A stretch of 64,000 nucleotides of DNA from Costus lasius (taxonomy: Eukaryota > Streptophyta > Magnoliopsida > Zingiberales > Costaceae): contig CM050448.1 of NCBI GenBank assembly GCA_027563935.2, positions 66,473,843-66,537,842 on the forward strand, read 5' to 3'. The notes beneath the pieces were generated by a model. That model made no database searches and was not told where the DNA came from. It worked only from the letters and a program-made list of their open reading frames with translations. Shown here piece after piece: positions 43,098 through 54,128 of the stretch. Positions within the stretch are counted from its first letter, which is position 1, and each line of letters starts with the position of its first letter. The translations under genes and the position numbers were made by a program.

Positions 43098-45015
43098 TGA
43101 TATTGGATTCCACAAGTGTACGGAATTATCGAAGTAATAAAAATATCGATCCATAGAGACCTTATTGTTAAGTACCAAATAGATGTTTTCTCACTAGCTA
43201 AGCAAGCCAAATATGATGAAAGTAAACTATGCAGAGAATATGCTAAGGAGATAATCAGAGAGATAAACATGGGACTAGGGTTTCATCCACCTTAATTTCA
43301 ATGATAAGATATAAATAAAGGTTCATCAATCAAATCTTGCTAGATAAAGACCTAATTTACTTCATAAAGGGATTATCTCATTTTCGTGCAGACAATCATG
43401 TAGGGACCAATCCTCGCTTTCACGCAAGATCTGTCTCAATGCTAAAGATAAGTAAATCATCAATCAAAGAACTCAAGATCACTTTCATGCATCCGAATTC
43501 TAGGTTGATAATCTCTAGTGGAATCTCAAGGATCACTTTCATGCATCCGAGCCTCAACACTAGTTTTACTCATGGATCTCCAAAGTTCCGATCCTCACTT
43601 TTGTGCAAGATCTCCACTTTTGATAAATAGACTCAATCCATAGATTCATATTACTATCATGGCAATTAATATACTAGAACAGATCAATTTAGATCTAACC
43701 TAAGGAAGGGATCCTAACATGCAATTCTAGGGTTCCAAGTTTTCAAGCAATTACCATTCAGTCAATAGCGAAAACTCTAAAAACATGATTAATAACATAG
43801 ATCTATAGAGAGTCTAAGAACAATCCATCACAAAAGTAAAATTATCATAGCAAAACTTATCATGACGAAAATAGAAGAGTTATCTAATCATTAAGAATCT
43901 AGGGGATTATACCCCATGTCCCAAAACAGTATTAAGCTTGCATGAAGGAGGAGATACAATAAATCATAGTTTTAGAGTGATCAGAAAACAAAAAGAAAGG
44001 AGAAACAACGTTACAACACGGCTGTAAAATCCTTTACAGCTGTAATTTGCTTCGATGAACAGCGCTGTCATCGCTGTTTCGTTGATTCCTCCTCCGATCG
44101 GACTCCAAAGGCTATGAAACTTCTGTGGTGTCTTCCTCTCCTCCAGGCTAAGCTTCTACGTGAAAATCACAGCCTGAGGTGCCCTCTACTCCTCTCGGCG
44201 TGAGAACAAACCCTAACCGCCTCTCTGTTGATTGCTCCGTCAAATATGGATAAAAATTCGTCCTTTTACTTCGTGTGTCTTTTCCTCTTAAAGATGAGTC
44301 CGGAACATCTTTCAGATCTCGATTTGGAGTTCTGGATCCAAAGTTATGGCCCTCGCAAGTTTCGGAGCGAAAAAATCACGTTTTTAACTGCAATTACGGT
44401 ACCGTAAAATAAATTACGGTAGTGCTATAATTTCTTCACAAGTTTTTGATCTAAAATTGCCCAAAATACGGTACCCTAAAATAGTTTACGGCCATGCCAT
44501 AAAATTGGCTGAGTTCTCTGGTCTGAATCGCCTGGGAAATACGGCACCGTAAAATGGCTTACCGCAGTGCTGTAAAATCAGCAAAAGTCTCTGGTCGGAA
44601 ACGTCTCAAAATTATGGCCGTGTAATTTCTTACAGCGGTGCCGTAAAATCGTGAAAACTCTCTGTTTGGAAAACTCCCCAAATTACGGCAGGGCTCGGAT
44701 TTTACAGTAGCGTATGAAAATACGGTACCGTAAAATAGGTTACGGTACTGCCGTATTTTGGCTGATTTGCTCCGTTTTGCGTGAAATTTCTTGTGTGACC
44801 TCTTCTTGATGTTGGGAATCCTTCTATATATTTGATTTTGCTTGAGAACGCCTTGAAATAGTTCCTTTTTACCTAAAAATCATGAAAAACTAAAATAGAA
44901 GTAGACTTTACAATATTCGATGAATTTAGCATAAAAATAAGCAAAAAGATCCTCAATTTAGCATGAAAAGATACATAAAATGATACAAAATATACTATAT
45001 ATTTTGGTGTCAACA
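43098..45015 (-). repeat. AthC 5' LTR
   Basis: 1918 bp, close to the 3' copy (1920 bp) with scattered substitutions. Ends TGATATTGGATTCC and GTGTCAACA on the plus strand. Confidence 0.92.
43369..43620 (-). other. Five-hairpin array in AthC 5' LTR
   Basis: H1 outer stem is AAAGT/ACTTT where other copies have AACGT/ACGTT: C-G became A-T through two transversions. The H1 loop is AAAA instead of GAAA. Confidence 0.75.
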
Positions 45016-45068
45016 AATGAACATCAGAATATCGTATGGAGTCATTTTGTGTTGATATGACTACTACT
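45016..45068. other. Short spacer between AthC and AthD
   Basis: 53 bases including the right target duplication of AthC and CTACT (45064-45068), which would be the left target duplication of AthD. Confidence 0.5.
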
Positions 45069-46547
45069 TGATGCGTCTGCAAGTGCCCAGATTTATCAAA
45101 GTAATAAAATAAGATATCTTTCCCAACGAGGATCTAGCGATCAAGTACCGATTGCATAACTCGTTTATATCTAGGTGAATCAAGTTGTGATTTTGCGTGA
45201 ACTCTATATACGAAAATTAACAGTGGTATCATTTTGGGGTTGAAATCAGGCTATAGAGAATCAGGACTCGGGGTTTCACCATACTGACAATTATGAATTT
45301 GATAAAAAATAAACCTTTGAACAGAAAATTAAAGCGTTGAAAGGTGTTTTGCCTAAGGTACAGATTACATCCTCCCGAAGCGTAATCCGATATCTAGCTA
45401 TGCTAACTCCCTACTCTTGTGACAATTAACGTAGCTAGACCCATTAAGTTCTATGAAAAACCATAAAAATCCTTCAAACAAATCCAAACTACACCCGTGA
45501 TTGGATTCATAGGTTTGAATAGAATAGAATAGTTCCGATATTGCGATTCACCTCCCGGTACTTCTCACAACGTCGAAGACGCAAACATACTTGGCAAGAG
45601 TAAATCAAGTAAATAACTCATTTCTAATAAAATCAAAGCTATAATAATCATGACAAAGAGTAAAAATACAAAATTTAATTCATAAATGTCAGTGGGCTAC
45701 ATCCCTAATCCCGAAAACAAGCTTACTCGCTCATGTTCGAAGAAAACAACATGTTCATTGATGAAACTTACATTGAATTCTATCAAAAGTACAAAAAATC
45801 ACTAGGAGAATAATTAGAAAAGCTTCCCCTCGATTTGGAGATGAAGATGAAGTGCTCAAATCTCTCCTTCGTGTGAATTCTCACCAGAATTTTGTCCTGG
45901 AACCCGATTTTGCCCTAGCCACCGCCTCTGATCGTGTTCACACATTAAAGTCCCCTCTTGCCCTCCAAAAATTCCTCCTTTTATAGTTGAATTAGTTTGG
46001 AATCCCTCAAGGAAGAATTCTGAAGAGTTTGGTTCAAATCCGACTCGATTTGTGGTCGAATTGAGTGAAAAACACGAAGGGGCAAAAAAACTCACGGCTC
46101 GTAAACTGTTCATGGCTGCGGCCGTGAAAGTTTCTATGAGTAAAGTCCTTTTTGCACAGAAATATTCATGGCCCGTGAAGGATTCACGGCCTCATCCGTG
46201 AAAGTTTATGTGAACTTTTTTTACTTAGCTGTGTTTTCACCCCTCGAACTCGTAATTCACGGCCAACTGAGAAACTCATGGCTGCAGCCGTGAATTTCAC
46301 GTATGACACTTTTTTTGCCCCAAATTTGACGTACGACCTTGTAATTTTCTCGGGAATCATGCTATGGCTTCAGAACTCATGAAATCCATTATTTTTATGT
46401 CATTTTACTTGCATTTTCATTAAAACCAAGAAAAGTGTAGATTCCATACCAAGTGAAGTAAAAACACTAAAAATTAGTATAAAATCACAAAATAAGCCTA
46501 AAATATCATATAGAATATAGGCAAAAATATGATGTAAATGCAACTCA
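45069..46547 (-). repeat. AthD 3' LTR
   Basis: Plus-strand ends TGATGCGTCTGC and AATGCAACTCA. Aligns along its length with the AthD2 LTR. ACGGC palindromes of the TCACGGCCGTGA flavour lie at 46088-46310. Confidence 0.85.
45361..45574 (-). other. Four-hairpin GNRA-type array in AthD LTR
   Basis: On the sense strand: Hd 45389-45361 GGATTAC/GTAATCT with CTTC-GGGA-GGA; Hc GTTAATT/AGTTAGC with two T-G pairs; Hb AATCCAA/TTGGATT; Ha 45574-45537 GACGTTG/CAATATC (one mismatch, one G-T) with ACC-GGGA-GGT. Two loops have drifted (GGGT, AAGA). See AthD2 61441-61649 for the paired copy. Confidence 0.75.
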
Positions 46548-47346
46548 TTAAAATACCCTAGACTTAAAGCTTTGCTTCTCCTCAAGAAATATTCTGATAT
46601 GTATGGAGAATGTAAAGATAAGGAATAATCTTATTTGTTCTCTCCTTTAGTAACGACCTTAGTCCACAATTCAAGCAGTCGATCTTTCAGTACTCAAGTA
46701 ATTTTAGGAAAAATCATAATAGAGGTAAATCCTCAAGAGTTTACAATCCAAGAGAGATAAAATCATAGTTCATGTCATAACATTCATTCTTCGCGCACTA
46801 AGTATCAAATACTCTCAACATAATAAATCCACATTACTCAATAGACAAAAATTTATTTGAAGAATTTTGGTGATGCTAAAGATAAGAGATTTTTAGAGCA
46901 ATTTGGTCTTTAAATGATTATATGTCCTTTCTTGTTAGCATCATAACATTGTTTAAAGTATACTACAAAGTAGTATAATTTAACTCTAGTTTCAATCATA
47001 AGGTCAGCGGAGTTGTCCACTTAACCTACAACTTTCTCTCTTTTTTTTATATGGAGAAAGCCGGCCAGTGGCACGGTATTTAAATCATTATCGATCTTTC
47101 TGCAAAAGGGATACATATTTATTTTTAAGATTTCCCTCTATTACTTGATCGCAACAGATTTAAAGTATACCAGTTCATGGTATAATATAACTCATGGCCT
47201 TAGATTACTCAACTAGAGGAGTTGGAGCAAATCTCAATTTAAAGAAAAATCACCAATTTCCTATTCATAAAAATTTTCCATCAAGCAAAGACAAATAAAT
47301 TAAATTTCAAGTATAAAAACATTATGCACACGTCGCATGAACATAT

Positions 47347-47419
<73 letters not shown>

Positions 47420-48106
47420 CAATACCAGAATTGAATTTACTCAACTATTTAAGTCCACATGAAATTTTAGAAATTCCTTAAGTCATTATATCAAATACTC
47501 AAAAAGATTCCTAAGTTCAGAATTAAAGATAAAACAAACTTGATTATCCTTAACTATCATAAACATTCAAAAATACATACCTATAAAGTTTGAAGAAAAA
47601 CAAAATATATGGGGACACCCTAGACTTAAATTGTTGTGCATGTATAAACATTAAAATCAAATATGACAGATTTCAGGAAAATTTTTGCAAGAGTTCCCCT
47701 TAAAATATGAGCGAAACCCTATGCAGTTATATCAAAATATGCAAACATGACTCAAAAAATTCCAGAAACTGAATTACATCACAGATGTTCACATTTTACA
47801 CAGTAAACAAGTTTCAAACATCAAATACCATCATCTTTCTTCAACTAAACCACATTTACATATACTCACAATGAAGATATCACAAGAATCACGATCTGTG
47901 AGTGACTCATGACTATACCTGTGAATATCTCGTTAATGATTTTTCTTTCAAGTAAAAATTCTCCAAAAATTCCTACAAAGAAAATAATTTATTATAAGAC
48001 TTTCCATCACAGAGATCCATCAAATCATGCATTCTAAAGTTTCTAAAAATTCAAAGGAAATCAAAAACCAAAACTAAAAGTTCTAAATAGAAACGAAAAT
48101 CAGAAA
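46548..48106 (-). other. AthD 3' UTR
   Basis: No gene. Near the LTR it has AAGCTTTGCTTCTCCTCAAG, the AthD version of the motif before the LTR. Twin hairpins: TATACTAC/GTAGTATA (46959-46977) and TATACCA/TGGTATA (47166-47184), each followed on the plus strand by ATAAT(A/T)TAACTC. It also holds an (AT) microsatellite. Confidence 0.6.
47351..47416. repeat. (AT)33 microsatellite
   Basis: 66 bases of uninterrupted AT dinucleotide. Length may be unreliable in an assembly. Confidence 0.95.
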
Positions 48107-48132
48107 TTTGGGTTGCCTCCCAAAAAACGCTT
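48107..48132 (-). other. Post-coding hairpin (AthD)
   Basis: TTTGGG/CCCAAA around the conserved loop; the outer pair is T-A where AthA, B, C and E have C-G. It lies about 30 bases beyond the pol stop. Confidence 0.75.
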
Positions 48133-48158
48133 GTTTAAGGTCATTAGCTCGACCATAC

Positions 48159-50837
48159 CTATGATAATGGATGTTCTGGTTGATCATATAAAATCAAGTG
48201 TACATCTTCTTCAACTTGTTCGTGCTCGAAGTAGTGTTTAAAATGTTGGTCATTCACTTTGACGCTTTCTTGCCCATGTTTTGATATTTCAATGGCGCTA
48301 TATGGAAATACTTTCTGAACAACAAAAGGACCCGACCATCGACTTCGCAATTTCCTTGGAAATAGTTTGAGACACGAGTTAAATAATAAGACTTTGTCTC
48401 CTTTAATAAATTCTTTCTTTGAAATTTGCTGATCATGCCACTTTTTGGTGCCCTCCTTATATATCCAGGCAATCTCGTAAGCAGAATTTCGGATTTCATC
48501 AAGTTCATTCAACTGGAATTTTCTTTTCTCTTCGGTGCTCTTCATATCATAATTCAGCCTTTTCACTGCCCAATAGGCCTTGTGCTCGAGTTCCACTAGT
48601 AAGTGACAAGATTTGCCATAAATAAGTTGGAATGGAGTCATACCTAAGGGTGTTTTGAAAGCTGTCCTCTAACCAAAGAGCATCATCAAGCTTCAGTGCC
48701 CAATCTTTCCTTGCCCCTAACACGGTCTTTTCGAGAATTCTCTTTATCTCATGGTTCAAGACCTTCGCTTGTCCACTCATTGGTGGATGATACGGTGTAG
48801 CGATCTTATGGTGTACTCCATATTTCTTTAGCAATGACTCGAGCTTGTGTTTGATAAAATGAGAGCCACTGTGGCTAATCAGAACTTTGGGCACACCAAC
48901 TCTAGGAAGAATTATCTTTTTAAACATCCTGGCTACAACACGTGAATCATTAGTGGCTTCGGCAGATGGCTCTACCCATTTAGATACATAATCAACACAC
49001 AAGAGAATGTATTTCTTTCCATATGAATTAGGAAAAGGCCCCATAAAATCTATTCCCCAAACATTAAAAATTTCAACTTCTAAAATTCTGTGTTGAGGAA
49101 GTTCATCCCTTCTAGCAATATTACCAGCTTGCTGGCAATTATCACAAGACTGAATGAATTTCCTAGCATCACAGAAAATTATTGGCCAATAGAAACCTGA
49201 TTGGATAATTTTGAATGCCGTCTTCGATGCACTGGAATGTCCTCCATAAGGAGAAGAATGACAATGAGAAAGTATGTCGGGTATCTCTTCCTCTGGTAAA
49301 CATATCCTGAATAGGCTATCAGCATATCGTCGATACAAGTATGGCTCATCCCAGAAAAAATATTTAACATTCGAATGAAATTTCTTTTTCCCCTGAGATG
49401 TCAGATTAGGAGGCATAGTGTTAGACACGAGAAAATTAACAATGTCGGCATACCACGGTGTCTCCTGTCTCATAATAGCAAAAAGATACTTGTATGGAAA
49501 AGAATCATTAATCTTTGAATCCTCCTCCATATCTTTCTCCTTCATTACTCTATAATGATGATCCACCACTAAATTCTCTGCTCCTTTCTTGTCTCTTATT
49601 TCAATGTCGAATTCTTGTAAGAGCAATATCCACCGAATCAATTTGGGTTTTGCATCTTTTTTATTCACCAAGTATTTTATTGCTGCATGGTCTATAACAA
49701 CAACTAGAATTGACAATATAGGAGCAAAATTTATTGAAAGTGAACACAATGGCAAGAAGCTCCTTCTCAGTTGTTGCATAGTTGATATGTGCTTCATCTA
49801 AAGTTTTGCTAGCATAGTAGATGGCATGAAGTTTGTTATTCTTTCGCGGTCCCAAAACTGCTCCCACTACTTGGTCACTTGCATCACACATCAACTTATA
49901 TAGAAGTGTCCAATCTGGTGAGTGCATAATGGGTGCTGAGATGAGGGCCTTCTTCAACCTATCAAAAGCTTCTGTGTAGTCCTTGTCAAAAAGAAAAATA
50001 ACAACCTTAGCTAATAAATTTGTGAGAGGCCAAGCAATTTTAGAAAAATCTTTAATAAATCAACGATAAAATCCAGCGTGGCCCAAAAAAACTGTGGATT
50101 GTTTTGGCAAAGGTAGGCAGGGGTAATTTCTCAATGACTTCGATTTTAGCCTTATCTACTTCAATTCTCCTTTGTGAGATAAGATGTCCAAGGACAATTC
50201 CCTCCTGAACTATGAAGTGGCATTTCTCCCAGTTAAGGACTAGATTCACCTCTTCGCATCTCTACAAAACACGTGATAAATTAGATAAACAATTATCAAA
50301 TGAAGAACCATATACTGAAAATCAACCATAAAAACATGCATAATATTTTGAATAAAGTCAGAAAAAATCGCCATCATGCATCATTGAAAAGTGGCCGGCG
50401 CATTGCATAAACCAAAAGACATGCATCTGTAAGCAAAAGTTTCGTATGAACACGTAAAAGTGGTCTTCTCTTGATCCTCAGGATGAATCGGTATCTGAAA
50501 GAATCCTGAAAAACCATCAAGAAAACTAAAGTAAGAATTAGTGGCCAATCATTCAAGCATTTGATCAATAAAAGGGAGAGAAAAATGATCTTTCCGGGTG
50601 GCCTTATTTAGCTTTCAGTAATCAATGCACAAGTGCCACCCGGTTACCATTCTCATTGGAATTAATTTATTGTTCTCATTCCTTACTGCCGTAATCCCTC
50701 CTTTCTTTGGAACAACATGAACGGGACTAACACGTTCATTGTTAGAAATCAGGTATATCACCCTAGTATCTAGTAAATTGAAGATCTCCTTTTTTACCAC
50801 CTCCTTCATGACGGGATTCAACCGACATTGATACTCT
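48159..50837 (-). pseudogene. AthD pol: RT, RNase H, integrase, decayed
   Basis: RT starts in RLNPVMKEVVKKEIFNLLD and shows VSPVHVVPKKGG and FGLCNAPATFQ. The catalytic motif near 50318-50329 reads FMVD instead of FMDD, losing one metal-binding Asp. RNase H follows ([26 protein letters not shown]). Integrase keeps its zinc finger ([14 protein letters not shown]) and the first Asp ([10 protein letters not shown]), but the second Asp is His (SHSGSHF, near 48870) and the Glu is Lys ([12 protein letters not shown]). Frameshifts lie near 49740 and 48670. The C-terminal part (ELDEIRNSAYEIAWIYKEGT) is open to 48159. It cannot be active. Confidence 0.88.
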
Positions 50838-52746
50838 TGATGTGATCCGAAAGGACACACTTTTAAATATAAGCAGGTAGACTCATTTCAGGTGTCGCGG
50901 CCAAAGGTATTAGCGTACAGGGCTATTGTCACTCCCTGGCACAGCTCCAAAAACTTGTTGTCCCTAACTTGTAGTGTCCGCAAGTGCACGGATACTCGAA
51001 GTAATAAAGTAAATATCGATCCCCAGAGAGACCTATGCTGTCAAGTACCAAATAATTAATTTCTTCCTATCTAGGCAATCGAAAAAGAGAAAGGCAAGTA
51101 GAGAGCAAAAACACGCTGGAGAATAATGTCAGAGAGAAATTGGGACAAGGGTTTCATTCTCTTGGATTTCCATGACTAGATATACAAAGATGTTCATCAA
51201 TCGAATTCTAACATGATAAACACTCAATTTACTTCAAAAAGGGATTATCTCACTTTTGTGTAGATAACCGTGCAGAGATAAATCTTCACTTTCGCGCAAG
51301 ATTCATCCCAAGCAGAAGATAAGTAAATCATCAATGAAATAACTCAAAGATCACTTTCGTGCATCCGAGTTCTAAGTTGATTGCCTCGAGTGGAATCTCG
51401 AGGATCACTTTCGTGCATCCGAGACTCAACACACGTTTTACCTATGGTTCTCCAACGTTCCGATCTTCACTTTCGTGCAAGATCTTCAAGTTTGACACAA
51501 TAACTCAATCCTAAGTTCATTAATATCATCATGGCAATTTAACTTACTAAAATAAAGAAATAAGAACTTAACCTAGTTTCACACAGTGAGTTCCTATTAA
51601 TCAATTATAGGGTTCCAAGTTCTCAAGCAAATCACCTTTCGGTCCTTATTGCGAAAACTCTAAATCATGATGACAAAAAGCAAACTAAGGAGAATCTTAG
51701 AGCAATAATCGCATAGGTAAAATTATCAAAGTAGAATAATCATGATGAAAGTAAAAGATTATCAAATCATTAAGAAAATCAAAGGGAATTACTCCCCCAT
51801 GTCCCAAAATAAGTTTAAGCTAGCATGGTGAAGGAATTACAAAATACCATAATTTCAGAAGATCAAAAATCAACAAGAAAGGAGTTTTAGGAAAATACAG
51901 CACGGCTGTGATATATTTCACAGCCGTAATTTGCAATGAAAGTGGTGAACAGTGGCGGCACTTCTTCTTCCTTTGATTTCTCCTCAAATTGATCTCCTTT
52001 CATTTTGAAACTTCTGGCACGTTGTTTCCTTCTCCAGGCGAAGCTTCAGTATGAAAATCATGGCCGGAGGTGCTCTAGATTGGTCACGGCGGTGGAACCC
52101 TAAGCGGCGGCGTGTACCATGATTTCTCCCTCGACAGTGTAATAGTTCACGGCACTGCCGTAAAATTGCTCAAGTGTTCTGTTCTGAAAGTGCTGGGAAA
52201 TACGACACCGTAATATGGTTCACGGCACTGCCATAAAATCGGCTGATCTCTCTGGTCGGAAACGTCTAGAAAATTTGGCCCGTGAAATAGTTTACGGCAG
52301 TGCCGTAATTTCAGCAATGGTCTCTGTTCCGAAAGTGCTCCAAAATACGGCCGTGTAAAATCTTACGGCAATGCCATATTTTTCGCACAATCTTCTGATC
52401 TGAAGTTTTCCCAAATTACGGTAGGTGACCGATATTACTGTATCATATGGAAATACGGTACCATAATATAGATTACGGCACTACCGTATTTTGGTGAGTT
52501 GCTCCGTTTTGCGTGAAATTTGTCATGTATCTTCTTCTTGATGATGAAAATTCTTCTATGTGTTTGATTTTGCTCGAAAACACCCTAAAATGATGCCTTT
52601 TTGCCTGAAAATTATGAAAAACCAAAATAGAAGTAAACTTTGTAATATTTGATGGATTCAGCATAAAAACTAGTAAAAGATCCTCTATTTAGCATGAAAA
52701 GGTATCTAAAATGATACAAAATTTATTATATATTTTGGTGTCATCA
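50838..52746 (-). repeat. AthE 3' LTR
   Basis: Plus-strand ends TGATGTGATCCGAAAG and GTGTCATCA; 1909 bp. Same family as AthA LTRs, including the PBS-like relic (50933-50953), the palindrome near 51903-51929 and the ACGGC array (52138-52500). Confidence 0.9.
51242..51494 (-). other. Five-hairpin array in AthE 3' LTR
   Basis: Same arms as AthA for H1-H5, with a mismatch in the outer H1 stem (AACTT against ACGTT) and a loop or stem change in H5 (CACTTTTGTGT on the plus strand). Confidence 0.75.
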
Positions 52747-54090
52747 AATTACATAAGGCTCAAACTTTGCTTGTCCTCAAGCAAAAATCAAAATTTGAAA
52801 TCAAAATTTTGATAAATAGAATAACCTTTTCATGCTCAATAAATTTCTAAAATACAACCTATCGATGAAAAATTCTATCAATTGATTTACAAAACTTTAA
52901 ATAAACATATCATTCTTAGAACTCAATCCTCTAGATCTACAACTCAATCAAATAAAACTTCGCCACCGTATAATAAATAGAATTTTCAATCTCAAGGCTT
53001 CACCTAATTTCAGTTCAAATCCATTATGCTTTTGTTTACAGGAAGCAGGTTTCCAACATCTTTTTCCACACATATTTTTTTCTTTTTCATGTATTTTGTC
53101 ATTTTTGCATAGATGGCATGTTCCCGCATAGACACATACTTTTTATTGTTGACTTCAACTCTTTTCTTCGGTACCACTGTCAATTTTACACAGTGCCAAG
53201 TAGAGGAGTCTTATTATCATTTTCTCTCATTATCTTATTGTCATAGACTTCAACCCATGTCTTAGGTACCACTATCAATTTTACATAGTGCCAAGTAGGG
53301 GAGTCTCTCATTATTTTTGTGGATTTTGGATTCTCATTTTGCAACAAAGAGCAAAATAGACTAAACATCTACTAGGTTGATCAATTGATCTCAATTCACA
53401 AATCATACTAATATACTCATTTTATTCAAAAGAGAAGTTTCACCTTTAAATTTTATTCTTCAAATAATACATCTACCTAAAATCTTATGCATCAATCAAC
53501 GTCATATTTCAATAGGCAAGTATGTATTGAAGAAATAAATTTAACATGATAGGGTTATATCTTCAATCATGAATTTGAGTTCATTCATCATCATCACATG
53601 GTACAACCATCATTCTTCCCTTCATCATATGAAACAACAATGAGATATAGAAAATACAACATAGCAAAGAAGTAAAGGAAGATAATACTCCCAAAACATC
53701 AAGTCTTCATCGTCTGGTCGTTCTGATTTCTTTTGCGCTCTCAAGGGTAGAATGGACAGCATTAAAGTAGCCTCTCTCTCCTATCTACCTCCTTCTCTTT
53801 TTTTTTTTTTGAAAATATGGTACCGTAAAATATATTACGATACTACTGTAAAAATGACAGAACTCTCTGGTTGATTTTTACAACAAAATACGGCACCATA
53901 GAATACCTTACGGTTGTACCATAATTTTGGGGCAACTTTATGGTCGAAAGTGGACTGGAAATACGGTACCGTAAAATACTTTACGGTGGTGCCGTAATTT
54001 GTACCAAATCATGTTTTACCTACAAAATTAAAATAAAATTTAGTCCTAAACAGAAAGTAAAATAAAAGAAAACAAATGGAGGTTAGAAAG
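52747..54090 (-). other. AthE 3' UTR
   Basis: No gene. It contains twin hairpins (53175-53195, 53270-53290) and an ACGGC palindrome array (53812-54000). Similarity to the AthA 3' UTR stops near 53690, then jumps to the array, consistent with loss of the env-like ORF in between. Confidence 0.7.
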
Positions 54091-54113
54091 CTTGGGTTGC
54101 CTCCCAAGGAGCA
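54091..54113 (-). other. Post-coding hairpin (AthE)
   Basis: CTTGGG/CCCAAG stem with the conserved loop, 16 bases past the pol stop at 54129. Confidence 0.75.
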
Positions 54114-54128
54114 CTAATTTAAAGGTCA

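Larger units (their letters stand above)
36868..45015 (-). mobile_element. AthC: complete non-autonomous Athila-like element (8148 bp)
   Basis: LTRs 36868-38787 and 43098-45015 with flanks AATGG (36863-36867) and AATGA (45016-45020), a target duplication with one change. The interior of 4.3 kb holds two tandem tRNA-Asp PBS copies, one acidic ORF with a CCHC knuckle and a 3' UTR. There is no capsid, protease, RT, RNase H or integrase. It would need proteins from an autonomous partner such as an AthE-like element. Confidence 0.92.
45069..50837 (-). mobile_element. AthD: Athila-like element, 3' LTR and pol, cut by AthE
   Basis: Minus strand. 3' LTR 45069-46547, UTR, then pol from the integrase end (48159) back to the beginning of RT (50837), where the AthE LTR begins. 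The 5' part (gag, PBS, 5' LTR) is not found. Its LTR is related to AthD2 (60478-61947) and different from AthA, B, C and E. Confidence 0.85.

Noticed and set aside
47351..47416. (AT)33 as a functional element
   Set aside because: A plain microsatellite; nothing suggests a role, and its length may be an assembly artefact.
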